Shown here in pieces: positions 22,632-30,810 of a DNA stretch of 38,928 nt. The DNA comes from Flavobacterium sp. 9AF. GTDB taxonomy: Bacteria; Bacteroidota; Bacteroidia; Flavobacteriales; Flavobacteriaceae. The number at the start of each line of letters is the position of its first letter. The stretch's first letter is position 1. The stretch covers positions 1 to 38,928 of the forward strand of contig NZ_LR733616.1 of the NCBI RefSeq assembly GCF_902506265.1, read 5' to 3'. A model generated the notes under the pieces. It ran no database searches. It was not told where the DNA came from and saw only the letters and a program-made list of their open reading frames with translations. Made by a program: the position numbers and the translations under genes.

Positions 22632-25169
22632 TTAACTGATATAGTTCCAGATGTTTTTCTTTTTGCTCACTTCTATAAAGGCTTTTCGGAGTGCCTCATG
22701 AACTGGTTTTTCCATCGCTGCATCCTCTTTTAGAAGTTGGATTGCTTTATGTCGGGCCAATTGTAGAATTTCTTTGTCTTTTACAATATCAGCAATTTGT
22801 AAATTTAAAACACCACTTTGCTGTTTTCCCATAATATCACCAGGACCGCGTAATTTTAAATCCACTTCAGAAATTTCAAATCCGTCATTGGTACGCACCA
22901 TCGTTTCTATACGTGTTTTGCTATCTTCACTTAGCTTAAAACCGGTCATCAAAATACAATAACTTTGTTCGGCACCACGACCCACGCGACCACGTAACTG
23001 ATGCAACTGAGACAATCCAAAGCGTTCTGCACTTTCAATTACCATAACGGATGCGTTAGGAACGTTAACACCCACTTCAATTACCGTTGTAGCCACCATG
23101 ATATTGGTTTTACCTGCTGCAAATCGACGCATTTCTTCTTCTTTCTCTTCAGGTTTCATTTGACCATGAACAATAGAAATGGAATACTGAGGCAAAGGAA
23201 AATCTCTTGAAATGCTTTCATAACCATCCATCAAATCTTTGTAATCCATTTTTTCTGATTCTTGAATTAATGGATATACAATATAGACTTGTCTGCCTTT
23301 AGCTATTTCGTCTTTTAAAAAACGCCATACTTTCAAGCGATTACTATCATAACGATGTACCGTTTGAATGGGTTTTCGACCCGCAGGCAATTCATCAATA
23401 ACCGAAATATCTAAATCTCCATACAAACTCATGGCAAGTGTACGTGGAATAGGCGTAGCGGTCATGACTAAAATATGCGGTGGAATAGTGGCCCCACCAA
23501 CCTCCCCAGAAGGGAGGCTTTGCAATACGTGTTCAATTTTATTTAAAACAGCTGTAGTATTTCCAATTACTTCTTCATTAGTAAATCTAATTACTTTGAA
23601 TCCTAATTCATTTAATATTTCTGTTCTTAATTCATCAGCTTCTTTTTGCTCTTGTAATTGATGATAACCACCATCAACTTCTATAATCAAATTCTTTTCA
23701 AGATTGACGAAGTCAACAATAAAAATATCTATAATATGTTGTCGTCTAAATTTATAATTTAATTTTTTATTTCTCAAAAATTCCCAAAGTATAGATTCAG
23801 CTTGTGTAGCTTTCTTTTTATTGTTAATTTTTCTTTCTTTTAATAATGCATAAGCTGAGGGTCTAGCAGTTTGGTACTTTTGTAGCACTTTTTCTACTTC
23901 CTTCCTTTGGAAGGATTGAGGTAGGCTCCCTTTTTTCCATAATTTACTACGTTGTTCTACTCCAAAACGATGTTGTTCATCTATAATGGCTAAACCAAGG
24001 TTATTAAAAACCACTTTATCTTCTAGTAACGCATGTGTACCAATAAGAATGTCCAAAGAACCATTTTCGAGCGCTTCATGAATTACTTTACGCTCTTTTG
24101 TTTTGGTTGATCCAGTTAAAATTTGAATGTTGATATTTAAGTTTTTCGCTAATTCGGTTAAACCAATGTAATGTTGGGTTGCTAAAATTTCAGTAGGAGC
24201 CATCAAACAACTTTGAAACCCGTTATCTTTAGCCATAAGCATACAAAGTAAAGCCACAATTGTCTTTCCCGAACCTACATCACCTTGTAGCAAACGATTC
24301 ATTTGAGCATTGCTTCCTAAGTCGTTACGTATTTCTTTAATGACTCTTTTTTGTGCATTGGTTAAATCAAAAGGGAGATGATGGTTGTAAAAATGGGTGA
24401 AATTTTCTCCAATAGTTTTAAAAGGCAGTCCTTTAATTTTATGCTTACGAATGAGATTTTTAGTAATCAATTGCAATTGAATGAAAAATAATTCTTCAAA
24501 TTTCAATCGGAATTGCGCTTGGGATAATAAATCCTGGTTTTTCGGAAAGTGAATATTAAATAAAGCTTCTTTTTTAGAAAGTAATTTTAATTCGTCAAGT
24601 AAATAATTGGGTAAAGTTTCAGAAAAAAGCACATGCGTTTCAATAAAGAGTTGTTGCATGAGTTTGTTAATCACTCGATTTGAAATGCCTTTGTTGGCTA
24701 GTTTTTCAGTACTTGGATAAACGGGTTGCATAGCCGATCGTAAACTTGCTTTGTGTTCAGCAATTATTTCCATTTCAGGATGTGCCATGTTAAAGGTACT
24801 ACCAAACTGTGTGACTTTACCAAAAATGACATAAACTTCGTTCAGTTTTAAACCTTCCCGAATCCATTTATGACCTTGGAACCAAACCAATTCCATTTCA
24901 CCTGTATCATCAATAAAGGTAGCCACTAAGCGTTTGCCTCTTTTTTGTTCTACCGTTTTAATATGGATGATTTTTCCAATAATTTGTACTTCAGAGTTGT
25001 TGTTTTGTAGTTGATTGATTTTAAAATAGCGTGTTCGGTCGATATAACGATTTGGAAACAAATGAATTAAATCACCATATTTATGAATATTGAGTTCCTT
25101 TCGAAGTAAATCGCCTCGATTGGGACCCACTCCTTTTAAATATTCAATAGGTGTTTCTAATAAATTCAT
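22632..25169 (-). CDS. recG: ATP-dependent DNA helicase RecG with an in-frame DUF559 insertion
   Basis: RecG remodels stalled replication forks and branched DNA. The ATG at 25169 (MNLLETPIEYLKGVGP) is the natural start; a TTG at 25193 would add eight residues. The N-terminal wedge/OB region (IGKIIHIKTVEQKRG) is followed by helicase motif I GDVGSGKT (about 295-302), motif II DEQHRFGVEQR (about 396-406), motif III MTATPIPRT (from 569), then VATTVIEVGVNVP and QLRGRVGRG. The protein is 845 residues against about 700 for RecG. The excess is residues 414-561, a restriction-endonuclease-like DUF559 domain between motifs II and III. Without it the length is normal and the family sequence joins smoothly from KLWKK to PPHILVMTATP. 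The frame stays open throughout, so the helicase may carry the extra domain in the mature protein. Confidence 0.95.
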   Translation of the reverse strand: MNLLETPIEYLKGVGPNRGDLLRKELNIHKYGDLIHLFPNRYIDRTRYFKINQLQNNNSEVQIIGKIIHIKTVEQKRGKRLVATFIDDTGEMELVWFQGHKWIREGLKLNEVYVIFGKVTQFGSTFNMAHPEMEIIAEHKASLRSAMQPVYPSTEKLANKGISNRVINKLMQQLFIETHVLFSETLPNYLLDELKLLSKKEALFNIHFPKNQDLLSQAQFRLKFEELFFIQLQLITKNLIRKHKIKGLPFKTIGENFTHFYNHHLPFDLTNAQKRVIKEIRNDLGSNAQMNRLLQGDVGSGKTIVALLCMLMAKDNGFQSCLMAPTEILATQHYIGLTELAKNLNINIQILTGSTKTKERKVIHEALENGSLDILIGTHALLEDKVVFNNLGLAIIDEQHRFGVEQRSKLWKKGSLPQSFQRKEVEKVLQKYQTARPSAYALLKERKINNKKKATQAESILWEFLRNKKLNYKFRRQHIIDIFIVDFVNLEKNLIIEVDGGYHQLQEQKEADELRTEILNELGFKVIRFTNEEVIGNTTAVLNKIEHVLQSLPSGEVGGATIPPHILVMTATPIPRTLAMSLYGDLDISVIDELPAGRKPIQTVHRYDSNRLKVWRFLKDEIAKGRQVYIVYPLIQESEKMDYKDLMDGYESISRDFPLPQYSISIVHGQMKPEEKEEEMRRFAAGKTNIMVATTVIEVGVNVPNASVMVIESAERFGLSQLHQLRGRVGRGAEQSYCILMTGFKLSEDSKTRIETMVRTNDGFEISEVDLKLRGPGDIMGKQQSGVLNLQIADIVKDKEILQLARHKAIQLLKEDAAMEKPVHEALRKAFIEVSKKKNIWNYIS
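23487..23930 (-). mobile_element. DUF559 nuclease-like cassette inserted in recG
   Basis: About 444 bp (148 codons) absent from ordinary RecG. The encoded part has a linker, then a DUF559 (Vsr-like PD-(D/E)xK superfamily) domain: ATQAESILWEFLRNKKLNYK, FRRQH, DIFIVDF and LIIEVDGGYH (E497, D499, H503), then GFKVIRFTNEEV. The expected acidic residues and the terminal His are all present, so it may be active. Each DNA end has a hairpin: CCTCCC-N5-GGGAGG at 23501-23517 and CCTTCC-N3-GGAAGG at 23900-23914. These GC-rich ends contrast with the AT-rich host. The translated ends read SLPQSFQRKEVE and LPSGEVGGA. It has no ATG of its own near its start and no intein splice motifs. Confidence 0.8.
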
Positions 25170-25333
25170 GCGTAATGACAATGTCAATATCAAAAATCAA
25201 ATTCAATATAAACTTCAAAGAGATTAAAATTTGGCTTTCTGACTTTTGGTTTCTAAATTCTATATTCAAAAGCGAAGATAAAGTATAATTTAAAAAAACG
25301 AAATAGAGATTTTATATAAATTTATTAAAAAAC

Positions 25334-25387
25334 AGGTAAAATTACCTATATGAGATTTTTTTAGATGCCTTACTTTTATAAAAGTAA
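25334..25387. promoter_or_regulatory. Two palindromes upstream of the Cys-containing membrane protein gene
   Basis: AGGTAA-AA-TTACCT (25334-25347) and the perfect 18-bp palindrome TTACTTTTATAAAAGTAA (25370-25387) lie 33-87 bp before the ATG at 25421. They are good candidates for a dimeric repressor site, for example a metal sensor, given the gene product. The recG start is on the other side of this 251-bp divergent spacer. Confidence 0.4.
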
Positions 25388-25420
25388 AATTTTCATGTTT
25401 CTAAAGACAAATATGGCATT

Positions 25421-25891
25421 ATGGAAACCAATAAAAAAGTAACTTGTAATTGTAATACTTCTGCTTGTCATAATCAGCCAGAAGTAAAAACAAATACTTT
25501 AAAAAGAGCTATAGGATCTATTCCCAGTTTTATTTTAAGTATTCTTATCGCTTTTTTTCCAAAATGTCCAATTTGTTGGGCAGTATATATGAGTATGTTA
25601 GGTAGTATTGGTATAGCTGAAATTCCATATATGAATTGGTTTTTACCTGTTCTTATTGTTTTTTTAGCAGTACACTTAGGGTTATTGTTTCGGAAAATAC
25701 CGAGTAGAGGGTATGGTCCTTTTATAATTAGTTTAGTCGGTTTTTCCATCATGATTCCGAGTAAGTTGGTTTTTGATTTACCCGAATGGATTACGATTGT
25801 TGGAATGATTTTGGTATTGACTGGCTCTTTATGGAATAATTTTCAAGTGCCTTATCGTTTTATAAATCATAATTTATTGTATAAAAATTAA
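25421..25891 (+). CDS. Cys-containing integral membrane protein, MerC-like
   Basis: A 156-residue membrane protein. The cytoplasmic N-terminus has a Cys/His-rich cluster (VTCNCNTSACHNQ). Next comes a first hydrophobic segment ending in FFPKCPICWAVYMSMLGSIGIA, with a CxxC pair at the membrane edge. Three more hydrophobic segments follow (about 65-85, 95-115, 120-140). The CPxC-type motif in the first helix of a small four-helix protein recalls the MerC mercury-transport family. Similarity is by layout rather than a full signature, so metal transport is a suggestion. The promoter region holds two strong palindromes. A bidirectional terminator follows at 25961-25991. Confidence 0.7.
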   Translation: METNKKVTCNCNTSACHNQPEVKTNTLKRAIGSIPSFILSILIAFFPKCPICWAVYMSMLGSIGIAEIPYMNWFLPVLIVFLAVHLGLLFRKIPSRGYGPFIISLVGFSIMIPSKLVFDLPEWITIVGMILVLTGSLWNNFQVPYRFINHNLLYKN

Positions 25892-25960
25892 TATCAGTTT
25901 TTTTTGAGAAATATCATTTAGAAAATTTTATAGATAGTTTTTTGCCAACTAAATGATAGA

Positions 25961-25991
25961 AAATCCAGATTTTTATTGAAAATCTGGATTT
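25961..25991. terminator. Bidirectional terminator
   Basis: A perfect 13-bp stem, AAATCCAGATTTT (25961-25973) with AAAATCTGGATTT (25979-25991), with a 5-base loop. It lies between two convergent genes (stops at 25891 and 25995) and can serve both. Confidence 0.8.
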
Positions 25992-25994
25992 ATT

Positions 25995-26591
25995 TTATTT
26001 ATTAGAGGCTATGGCAATTCTCTTTAAATCGAGATTTAATGTTTTTAGATTTTGATTGGCTTTCATTTTTGTGTTTTTGTCAATGTTAGGATTAATTAGC
26101 ACCTGATAATTGATAGCCATTTCTTTTTTTAAGTTTTCAATTTTTGTAATTCTATCTTTATCAGTATGAGCTATGGTTAGTGTAGCTTTAATACTATCTA
26201 AAGCTTTATTTTGTTTGTCTATAATTTCCTGCATGGCATTTCGAATAGAATCTTCATTTGTTTTTGAATTTGTAATTAAATCTTCTATTTCATCTGTATT
26301 TTGTGTAATTTCTTTGGTAATTTCTTCATTGTTGCTATTGGAAAGTTGAGTTACACTTTTTTGCAATCTCATATTCTGATTAAACAGTGGAAGTGATATA
26401 AAACCATTTAAAACCACCATAAAAATAGTCATTAACATAAATCGCCAAATCATTTTGATGATTAAAGGTCTTGGTTGTTGGGTTTTATTTTGTTCTGCTC
26501 TTAACAGAAAAAAAGTAAGCAATACCAGTAGAAAGCTAAAGCCAGTCATACCGTATCCTAGAATTTTTAGAACATCTAAATTTTCAAACAT
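25995..26591 (-). CDS. Membrane-anchored coiled-coil protein, 198 residues
   Basis: Two N-terminal hydrophobic segments (GMTGFSFLLVLLTFFLL and MIWRFMLMTIFMVVLNGFI) are followed by about 110 residues of charged, heptad-like helix rich in Asn, Lys, Glu and Ile, with several TKEITQNTDEIEDLI-like repeats. This looks like a cytoplasmic or periplasmic coiled coil attached to the inner membrane. No enzyme motif and no family recognised. It is a single-gene unit ending at the shared terminator 25961-25991. Confidence 0.7.
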   Translation of the reverse strand: MFENLDVLKILGYGMTGFSFLLVLLTFFLLRAEQNKTQQPRPLIIKMIWRFMLMTIFMVVLNGFISLPLFNQNMRLQKSVTQLSNSNNEEITKEITQNTDEIEDLITNSKTNEDSIRNAMQEIIDKQNKALDSIKATLTIAHTDKDRITKIENLKKEMAINYQVLINPNIDKNTKMKANQNLKTLNLDLKRIAIASNK

Positions 26592-26694
26592 AATTATAGT
26601 ATTTATAGTTGTATTGATACTACAAAGATGGCTTACTAATTAGAAAAAAAGGTAAGGGAAAAAGAGGTTTTTAAATACGTGTTTTCCCCCAATT

Positions 26695-27396
26695 TTACTC
26701 TATTTCCTTACTTATTTTTTTAATTAATTCTTCAGCTACTGGTGTTTTCATCGTTTTAAGTTGTGCAATAAGTAGTTTTTTTTCCGCTAAAGAAAGTTGG
26801 GGTTCGGGTTTTATAAATTGTTCCGCATTGGCTTCTTTAAAAAATAAGGTATCTGTCCATTCATTTCGAATACCATCTATCACTAAATGTATACGATCAT
26901 GCTTTCCTTTATTGGCTACAGAATGCGTGAAATTAGCATCGATATACCAACATTCTCCTTCTTTCATGATCAAACGTTCATTATCCAAAATAAATTCAAC
27001 ATTTGGATTGGTAATTACTGGAATATGGATCCTGAAAACCCCATCCTCATAACCCAAACAATTATCAGTATGTGGTTTAATGTAAGCACCAGCTGCTAAA
27101 CGTAAGAGTCTCACCGTAGTTTTTTCAAATAAAAAGGAATCGATAATTTCTTTGAGATAGGAACAAGAAGCCATTATTTCTGTATAACTCACTTTTTCAT
27201 CTCCTATGGTTATTGCGTTGATATTCTCAGATTTTCCACCTTGAGATAGCAGTGCAATAGAGGACCATTCACCTTCATAATCATTAGTATTGTAATGATT
27301 GATCCATTTTTGAGAGAGTATGGTTTGTACTTCTTGTTGTAATTTCTCAACATTGAATGTAAAAGGGAATCGAATATGTTTGATTAAATTTTCCAT
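26695..27396 (-). CDS. Aspartyl/asparaginyl beta-hydroxylase domain protein
   Basis: A 233-residue Fe(II)/2-oxoglutarate-dependent oxygenase-like protein. The aspartyl/asparaginyl beta-hydroxylase core is clear: LLRLAAGAYIKPHTDN (His and Asp of the metal site region), FRIHIPVITNPNVEFILDNE, GECWYIDANFTHSVANKG (second His) and DRIHLVID. A helical C-terminal extension of about 50 residues (PEPQLSLAEKKLLIAQLKT and on) is unusual. I start at the ATG at 27396 (MENLIKHIRF), 2 bp after the preceding stop; an ATG at 27414 would overlap that gene. Tight spacing indicates translational coupling with the HEAGH gene. The substrate is unknown; bacterial members act on peptides or small metabolites. Confidence 0.88.
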   Translation of the reverse strand: MENLIKHIRFPFTFNVEKLQQEVQTILSQKWINHYNTNDYEGEWSSIALLSQGGKSENINAITIGDEKVSYTEIMASCSYLKEIIDSFLFEKTTVRLLRLAAGAYIKPHTDNCLGYEDGVFRIHIPVITNPNVEFILDNERLIMKEGECWYIDANFTHSVANKGKHDRIHLVIDGIRNEWTDTLFFKEANAEQFIKPEPQLSLAEKKLLIAQLKTMKTPVAEELIKKISKEIE

Positions 27397-27398
27397 GA

Positions 27399-27893
27399 CT
27401 ATTTTCGAATCCATTGTATCATGTGAGGAAAAGGTTTTCCATTATTTTCTACTGCTTTTTCGGGTCCGTAGGTTAAACCCAACCATTCTAATAAGGGTAA
27501 GCCAATGAAATTATTTTCTTTGTAGGATTGAATCAACCATTCCGAACTTCCTTTGTAACCATTGGAATGAAAAACAACATCGAGCGGAATTTCCAAATGA
27601 ATGGCTGCAGCATAGGACCAAAGCATTGCGCCAATTTCATCTCCTTGTGTCGGCCATTCTTGTGGCATATTTGGGGTACCAATTTTTTCCCGTTCTTCAG
27701 CGGTGGTAACCGCTAAATGTCCGGCTTCATGTAAAATATCACCAGGATATAGTAATTTACTATAATCTATCTCAATACCTTTATTGGAAAGGGCTAAACC
27801 AGGTAAAAAAGTATCATTTGTAAGTTCTTTTTCCAAAAGAGGAATACCTATTTCAGACAAAAAAGAAGTAATTTTTTCAAGAGTAGCTTCCAT
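27399..27893 (-). CDS. HEAGH-motif protein, putative metal-binding or peptidase-like
   Basis: A 164-residue soluble protein with the zinc-peptidase motif HExxH in GDILHEAGHLAV (His 55, Glu 56, His 59). No signal peptide. Further candidate metal ligands follow in PTQGDEIGAMLWSYAAA, which is where a third Glu or Asp ligand would be expected. The rest (NGYKGSSEWLIQSY, PLLEWLGLTYGPEKA) shows no family I recognise. It is the middle gene of a three-gene operon, 6 bp after the Dph6-like gene and 2 bp before the hydroxylase-like gene. It may be a peptidase or simply a zinc-binding partner of the hydroxylase; neither is shown. Confidence 0.75.
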   Translation of the reverse strand: MEATLEKITSFLSEIGIPLLEKELTNDTFLPGLALSNKGIEIDYSKLLYPGDILHEAGHLAVTTAEEREKIGTPNMPQEWPTQGDEIGAMLWSYAAAIHLEIPLDVVFHSNGYKGSSEWLIQSYKENNFIGLPLLEWLGLTYGPEKAVENNGKPFPHMIQWIRK

Positions 27894-27899
27894 AATTGT

Positions 27900-28622
27900 T
27901 TACATTAAATCACAATACCAAAACCCATAAGTATATGGTGAATCTTCCGTTTTACAAACATCGTTTGAAGAAGAATTCGTTGGTTCATATTTTCGATATA
28001 CAATTTCACCTAATTCAAAAGGAACAGGTTTTGAAAAAATAGGACCGTCAAATGTAAAGGTATGAAATTCTCCGTTTTCACCGCAAGGATCTACATTAGG
28101 AGGTAAATCATTGATGAAATTTTCATCGATAACGCGACCTACAAATTCTTTGCCTAAGTATTTTTCGTTGACACAAACAATAATCGTTTTAAAACCCAGA
28201 TTAAGAAATTCCTGAATTAGAGCTTTCGTATCTTTTTTCCATAAAGGAAATACTCCTTTAAAGTTAGCCAAAGCCAATTTATCTTCTCTATATTTTCGTA
28301 AATCTTCTAAGAAAATATCTCCAAAAATAGAATATGCAATTCCTTTTTCTTTAAATTCTAGCAACGTCTTACGCATCACATCATCATAGATTTCCATGGT
28401 TGGCATTTCTGGAATCATCATTTTGGTTAAGGGTAAACCAATAAGCTCGGCTTGCTTTTCCAATAGTTCAATACGCACGCCATGCATCGAAATGCGTTGG
28501 TATTGCGAATTTACACTCGTAAGCAAGGTTTCAATTTCGTATTCGTTTTCTTGAAGGATTTTATATAAAGTTAAGGCCGAATCTTTGCCACTGCTCCAGT
28601 TAAAAATAGCTTTCTTTTTCAA
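27900..28622 (-). CDS. Dph6-like ATP pyrophosphatase (adenine nucleotide alpha hydrolase)
   Basis: A 240-residue protein of the Dph6/MJ0570 family (formerly DUF71), PP-loop ATP-dependent ligases. The ATP-binding SGKDS (residues 11-15) comes right after the start. Other family blocks are SMHGVRIELLEKQAELIGLPL, here as HGVRIELLEKQAELIGLPL, then YSIFGDIFLEDLRKYRE and DPCGENGEFHTF. The Dph6 enzyme amidates diphthine in eukaryotes; bacteria lack diphthamide, so the bacterial substrate must differ and is unknown. The start codon is TTG: no upstream ATG exists in frame and the PP-loop begins at residue 10. It is first in the operon with the HEAGH and hydroxylase-like genes. Confidence 0.88.
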   Translation of the reverse strand: MKKKAIFNWSSGKDSALTLYKILQENEYEIETLLTSVNSQYQRISMHGVRIELLEKQAELIGLPLTKMMIPEMPTMEIYDDVMRKTLLEFKEKGIAYSIFGDIFLEDLRKYREDKLALANFKGVFPLWKKDTKALIQEFLNLGFKTIIVCVNEKYLGKEFVGRVIDENFINDLPPNVDPCGENGEFHTFTFDGPIFSKPVPFELGEIVYRKYEPTNSSSNDVCKTEDSPYTYGFWYCDLM

Positions 28623-28681
28623 TTTTGGTATAATTATAGTGTAAACTTACAAAAATCGATACATTATTGCACTAAGCTTTG

Positions 28682-28689
28682 TAAATTTG
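28682..28689 (+). promoter_or_regulatory. Candidate -7 element of the M1 peptidase gene
   Basis: TAAATTTG fits TAnnTTTG and lies 19 bp before the ATG at 28708. No well-spaced -33 TTG is present (the nearest, at 28667, is too close), so the call is weak. Confidence 0.25.
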
Positions 28690-28707
28690 AAACAATTAAT
28701 CCCAATC

Positions 28708-30810
28708 ATGAAATACTTCTATATCTTATTCTTTACTTTTTCGTTGGTAGCCCAACAAACCAGAAAAGTAGATTTTATACAATGTGATGCTTTGGTGCAA
28801 CTAGATTTTTCTGAAAAAACAATAAAAGGAAAAGTAACTTATACCTTTGAGGTTTTAAGTGCGATAGATACGATTAGAATGGACGCTGTTCGTATTGATT
28901 TTAAAAATGTTATCATCAATAATAAAGAAGTTGCCTATAAAAATTCTGGTAAAGAATTGTTACTTTTTGAAGGTTTTACCAAAGGAAAAAATACTGTTTC
29001 GTTTACTTATGAAGCAAAACCCAAACAAACTTTATATTTTACTGGAGATTTTGACTCCGCTCAATCTGACAATTTTACTGCTCAGATTTGGACACAAGGT
29101 CAAGGTAAAAATACCAGTCATTGGTTGCCCAGTTTTGATGATGTAAATGAAAAGGTGATTTTTAATCTTACAGTTGAATTTGATAAGGATTTTGAAGTTT
29201 TATCAAATGGAATACTTACTTCTATAGGAGAATATCCTCCTTTGTCTTCAGATAATAAGGTTTGGTACTACAAAATGCATAAACCTATGTCTTCCTATTT
29301 AGTTATGCTTGCCATTGGTAACTTTGAAAAACAAACCACAAGGACAAAATCAGGAACTACATTAGAATTCTATTTGGATAAAAAAGATGTTTCAAAATTT
29401 GAAACTACTTTTAGATATTCCAAACAAATGTTTGAATTTTTAGAAAAAGAAATAGGAGTGAAGTACCCTTGGGAAGTGTACCGACAAGTTCCAGTGAGAG
29501 ATTTTCTATACGCAGGAATGGAAAATACCACTTCCACGATTTTCTCACAAGATTTTGTAGTAGATTCCATTGGTTTCAATGACAAAAACTATTTAAATGT
29601 AAACGCCCACGAATTGGCACACCAATGGTTTGGTGATTTAATTACAGCAAAGGAAAGCAAACACCATTGGTTACAAGAAGGCTTTGCTACATATTATGCT
29701 TTATTAGCGGAAAGAAATGTTTTTGGCGACGATTATTTTTACAATCAGTTGTACCAATCGGCATTGGAATTAAAGCAAGCCAATTCCTATGATAGCATTC
29801 CTATTTTAAACGAAAAGGCGAGTTCGTTAACTTTTTACAAAAAAGGCGCTTGGGCATTACATGTTTTAAGAACGAATGTTGGTGAGAAAAACTTTAAAAA
29901 AGCGGTTCAAAATTATTTGAAAAAGTATGCTTTTAAAAATGTAACTACGGATGATTTTTTAGCAGAAATTCAGAAAGTATCTCGTTATGATGTGGTTTCC
30001 TTTAAAAAGAATTGGTTAGAAAATCCCACATTTAATTTAGAAGAAGCGATTGGTTATTTGGTACAAAACGAATCGGTTAATCAATTGGTAGAATTTGGAA
30101 AAACTAACAAACATTTATCGAATGAAGCTTTGTTTGACAAATTTAAAACCATGATTCAATCCAAGGTGTATTATACAGTGAAACAAGAAATCGTGTATGA
30201 AACGCAAAACTTGACAGAAGCACAGCAATTGGACATCTTAAAATTAGCTTTAGCCACAAATGATACTAAAGTTAGACAAGCCGTTGCAGAAGTACTATCT
30301 CGCATACCTTTATCTTTTAAAAATGATTTTGAAACGCTATTAAATGATCCCTCTTACATTACTAAAGAGATTGCTTTATTTCGATTATGGACTAATTTTG
30401 AAGCTGATAGAGACCGTTTAGTTGCGATGTCTAAAGATTGGATGGGATTGAATTACAATTTAAAATTAGCCCATTTAACATTAGCCATTGTAGGTTCCAA
30501 TGATCATGCAGTAGCGAGAGAAAAAGCTATACAAGAATTAGAAACCTATACGCAATTGCCTTATGAAGCTTCTGTGCGCGAACCTGCATTAGAAACGTTG
30601 ATTAAACTTGGAAAAATATCAGATGTAGTTCTAGAACAATTGATTGATGCTTCATTACATCATAAATGGCAGTTTGTAAAATTTGCTAAGGATAACATTA
30701 GAGTTTTAATTTCAAATGAAGAGATTAGAGAAAAATTTATACTTTTAAGGAATCGATCAAATGAAATCCAAAAAGAAAGAATTGATTACTTTTTAAAGGA
30801 AACAGCATAA
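28708..30810 (+). CDS. M1 family metallopeptidase (aminopeptidase N-like)
   Basis: A 700-residue zinc aminopeptidase removing N-terminal residues from peptides. An N-terminal signal peptide (FYILFFTFSLVAQQ) sends it to the periplasm. A beta-saddle N-terminal domain is followed by the substrate-binding YAGMENTTSTIF (GAMEN equivalent), the zinc site HELAH (His 301, His 305) with Glu 324 in HHWLQEGFATYYALLAE, and a C-terminal helical HEAT-like domain (about 440-700). The ATG at 28708 gives the signal peptide; a TTG at 28687 would add seven residues. The patatin gene starts immediately after the stop (TAA then ATG), so the two are translationally coupled. Peptidase call is secure. Confidence 0.95.
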   Translation: MKYFYILFFTFSLVAQQTRKVDFIQCDALVQLDFSEKTIKGKVTYTFEVLSAIDTIRMDAVRIDFKNVIINNKEVAYKNSGKELLLFEGFTKGKNTVSFTYEAKPKQTLYFTGDFDSAQSDNFTAQIWTQGQGKNTSHWLPSFDDVNEKVIFNLTVEFDKDFEVLSNGILTSIGEYPPLSSDNKVWYYKMHKPMSSYLVMLAIGNFEKQTTRTKSGTTLEFYLDKKDVSKFETTFRYSKQMFEFLEKEIGVKYPWEVYRQVPVRDFLYAGMENTTSTIFSQDFVVDSIGFNDKNYLNVNAHELAHQWFGDLITAKESKHHWLQEGFATYYALLAERNVFGDDYFYNQLYQSALELKQANSYDSIPILNEKASSLTFYKKGAWALHVLRTNVGEKNFKKAVQNYLKKYAFKNVTTDDFLAEIQKVSRYDVVSFKKNWLENPTFNLEEAIGYLVQNESVNQLVEFGKTNKHLSNEALFDKFKTMIQSKVYYTVKQEIVYETQNLTEAQQLDILKLALATNDTKVRQAVAEVLSRIPLSFKNDFETLLNDPSYITKEIALFRLWTNFEADRDRLVAMSKDWMGLNYNLKLAHLTLAIVGSNDHAVAREKAIQELETYTQLPYEASVREPALETLIKLGKISDVVLEQLIDASLHHKWQFVKFAKDNIRVLISNEEIREKFILLRNRSNEIQKERIDYFLKETA

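Noticed and set aside
23487..23930. Intein or intron inside recG
   Set aside because: No intein start residue with block motifs, no C-terminal His-Asn before the junction, and the frame is open throughout, so neither protein splicing nor a group I/II intron is indicated.
25170..25193. Longer RecG from a TTG at 25193
   Set aside because: The ATG at 25169 gives the expected RecG start; the extra eight residues are not typical.
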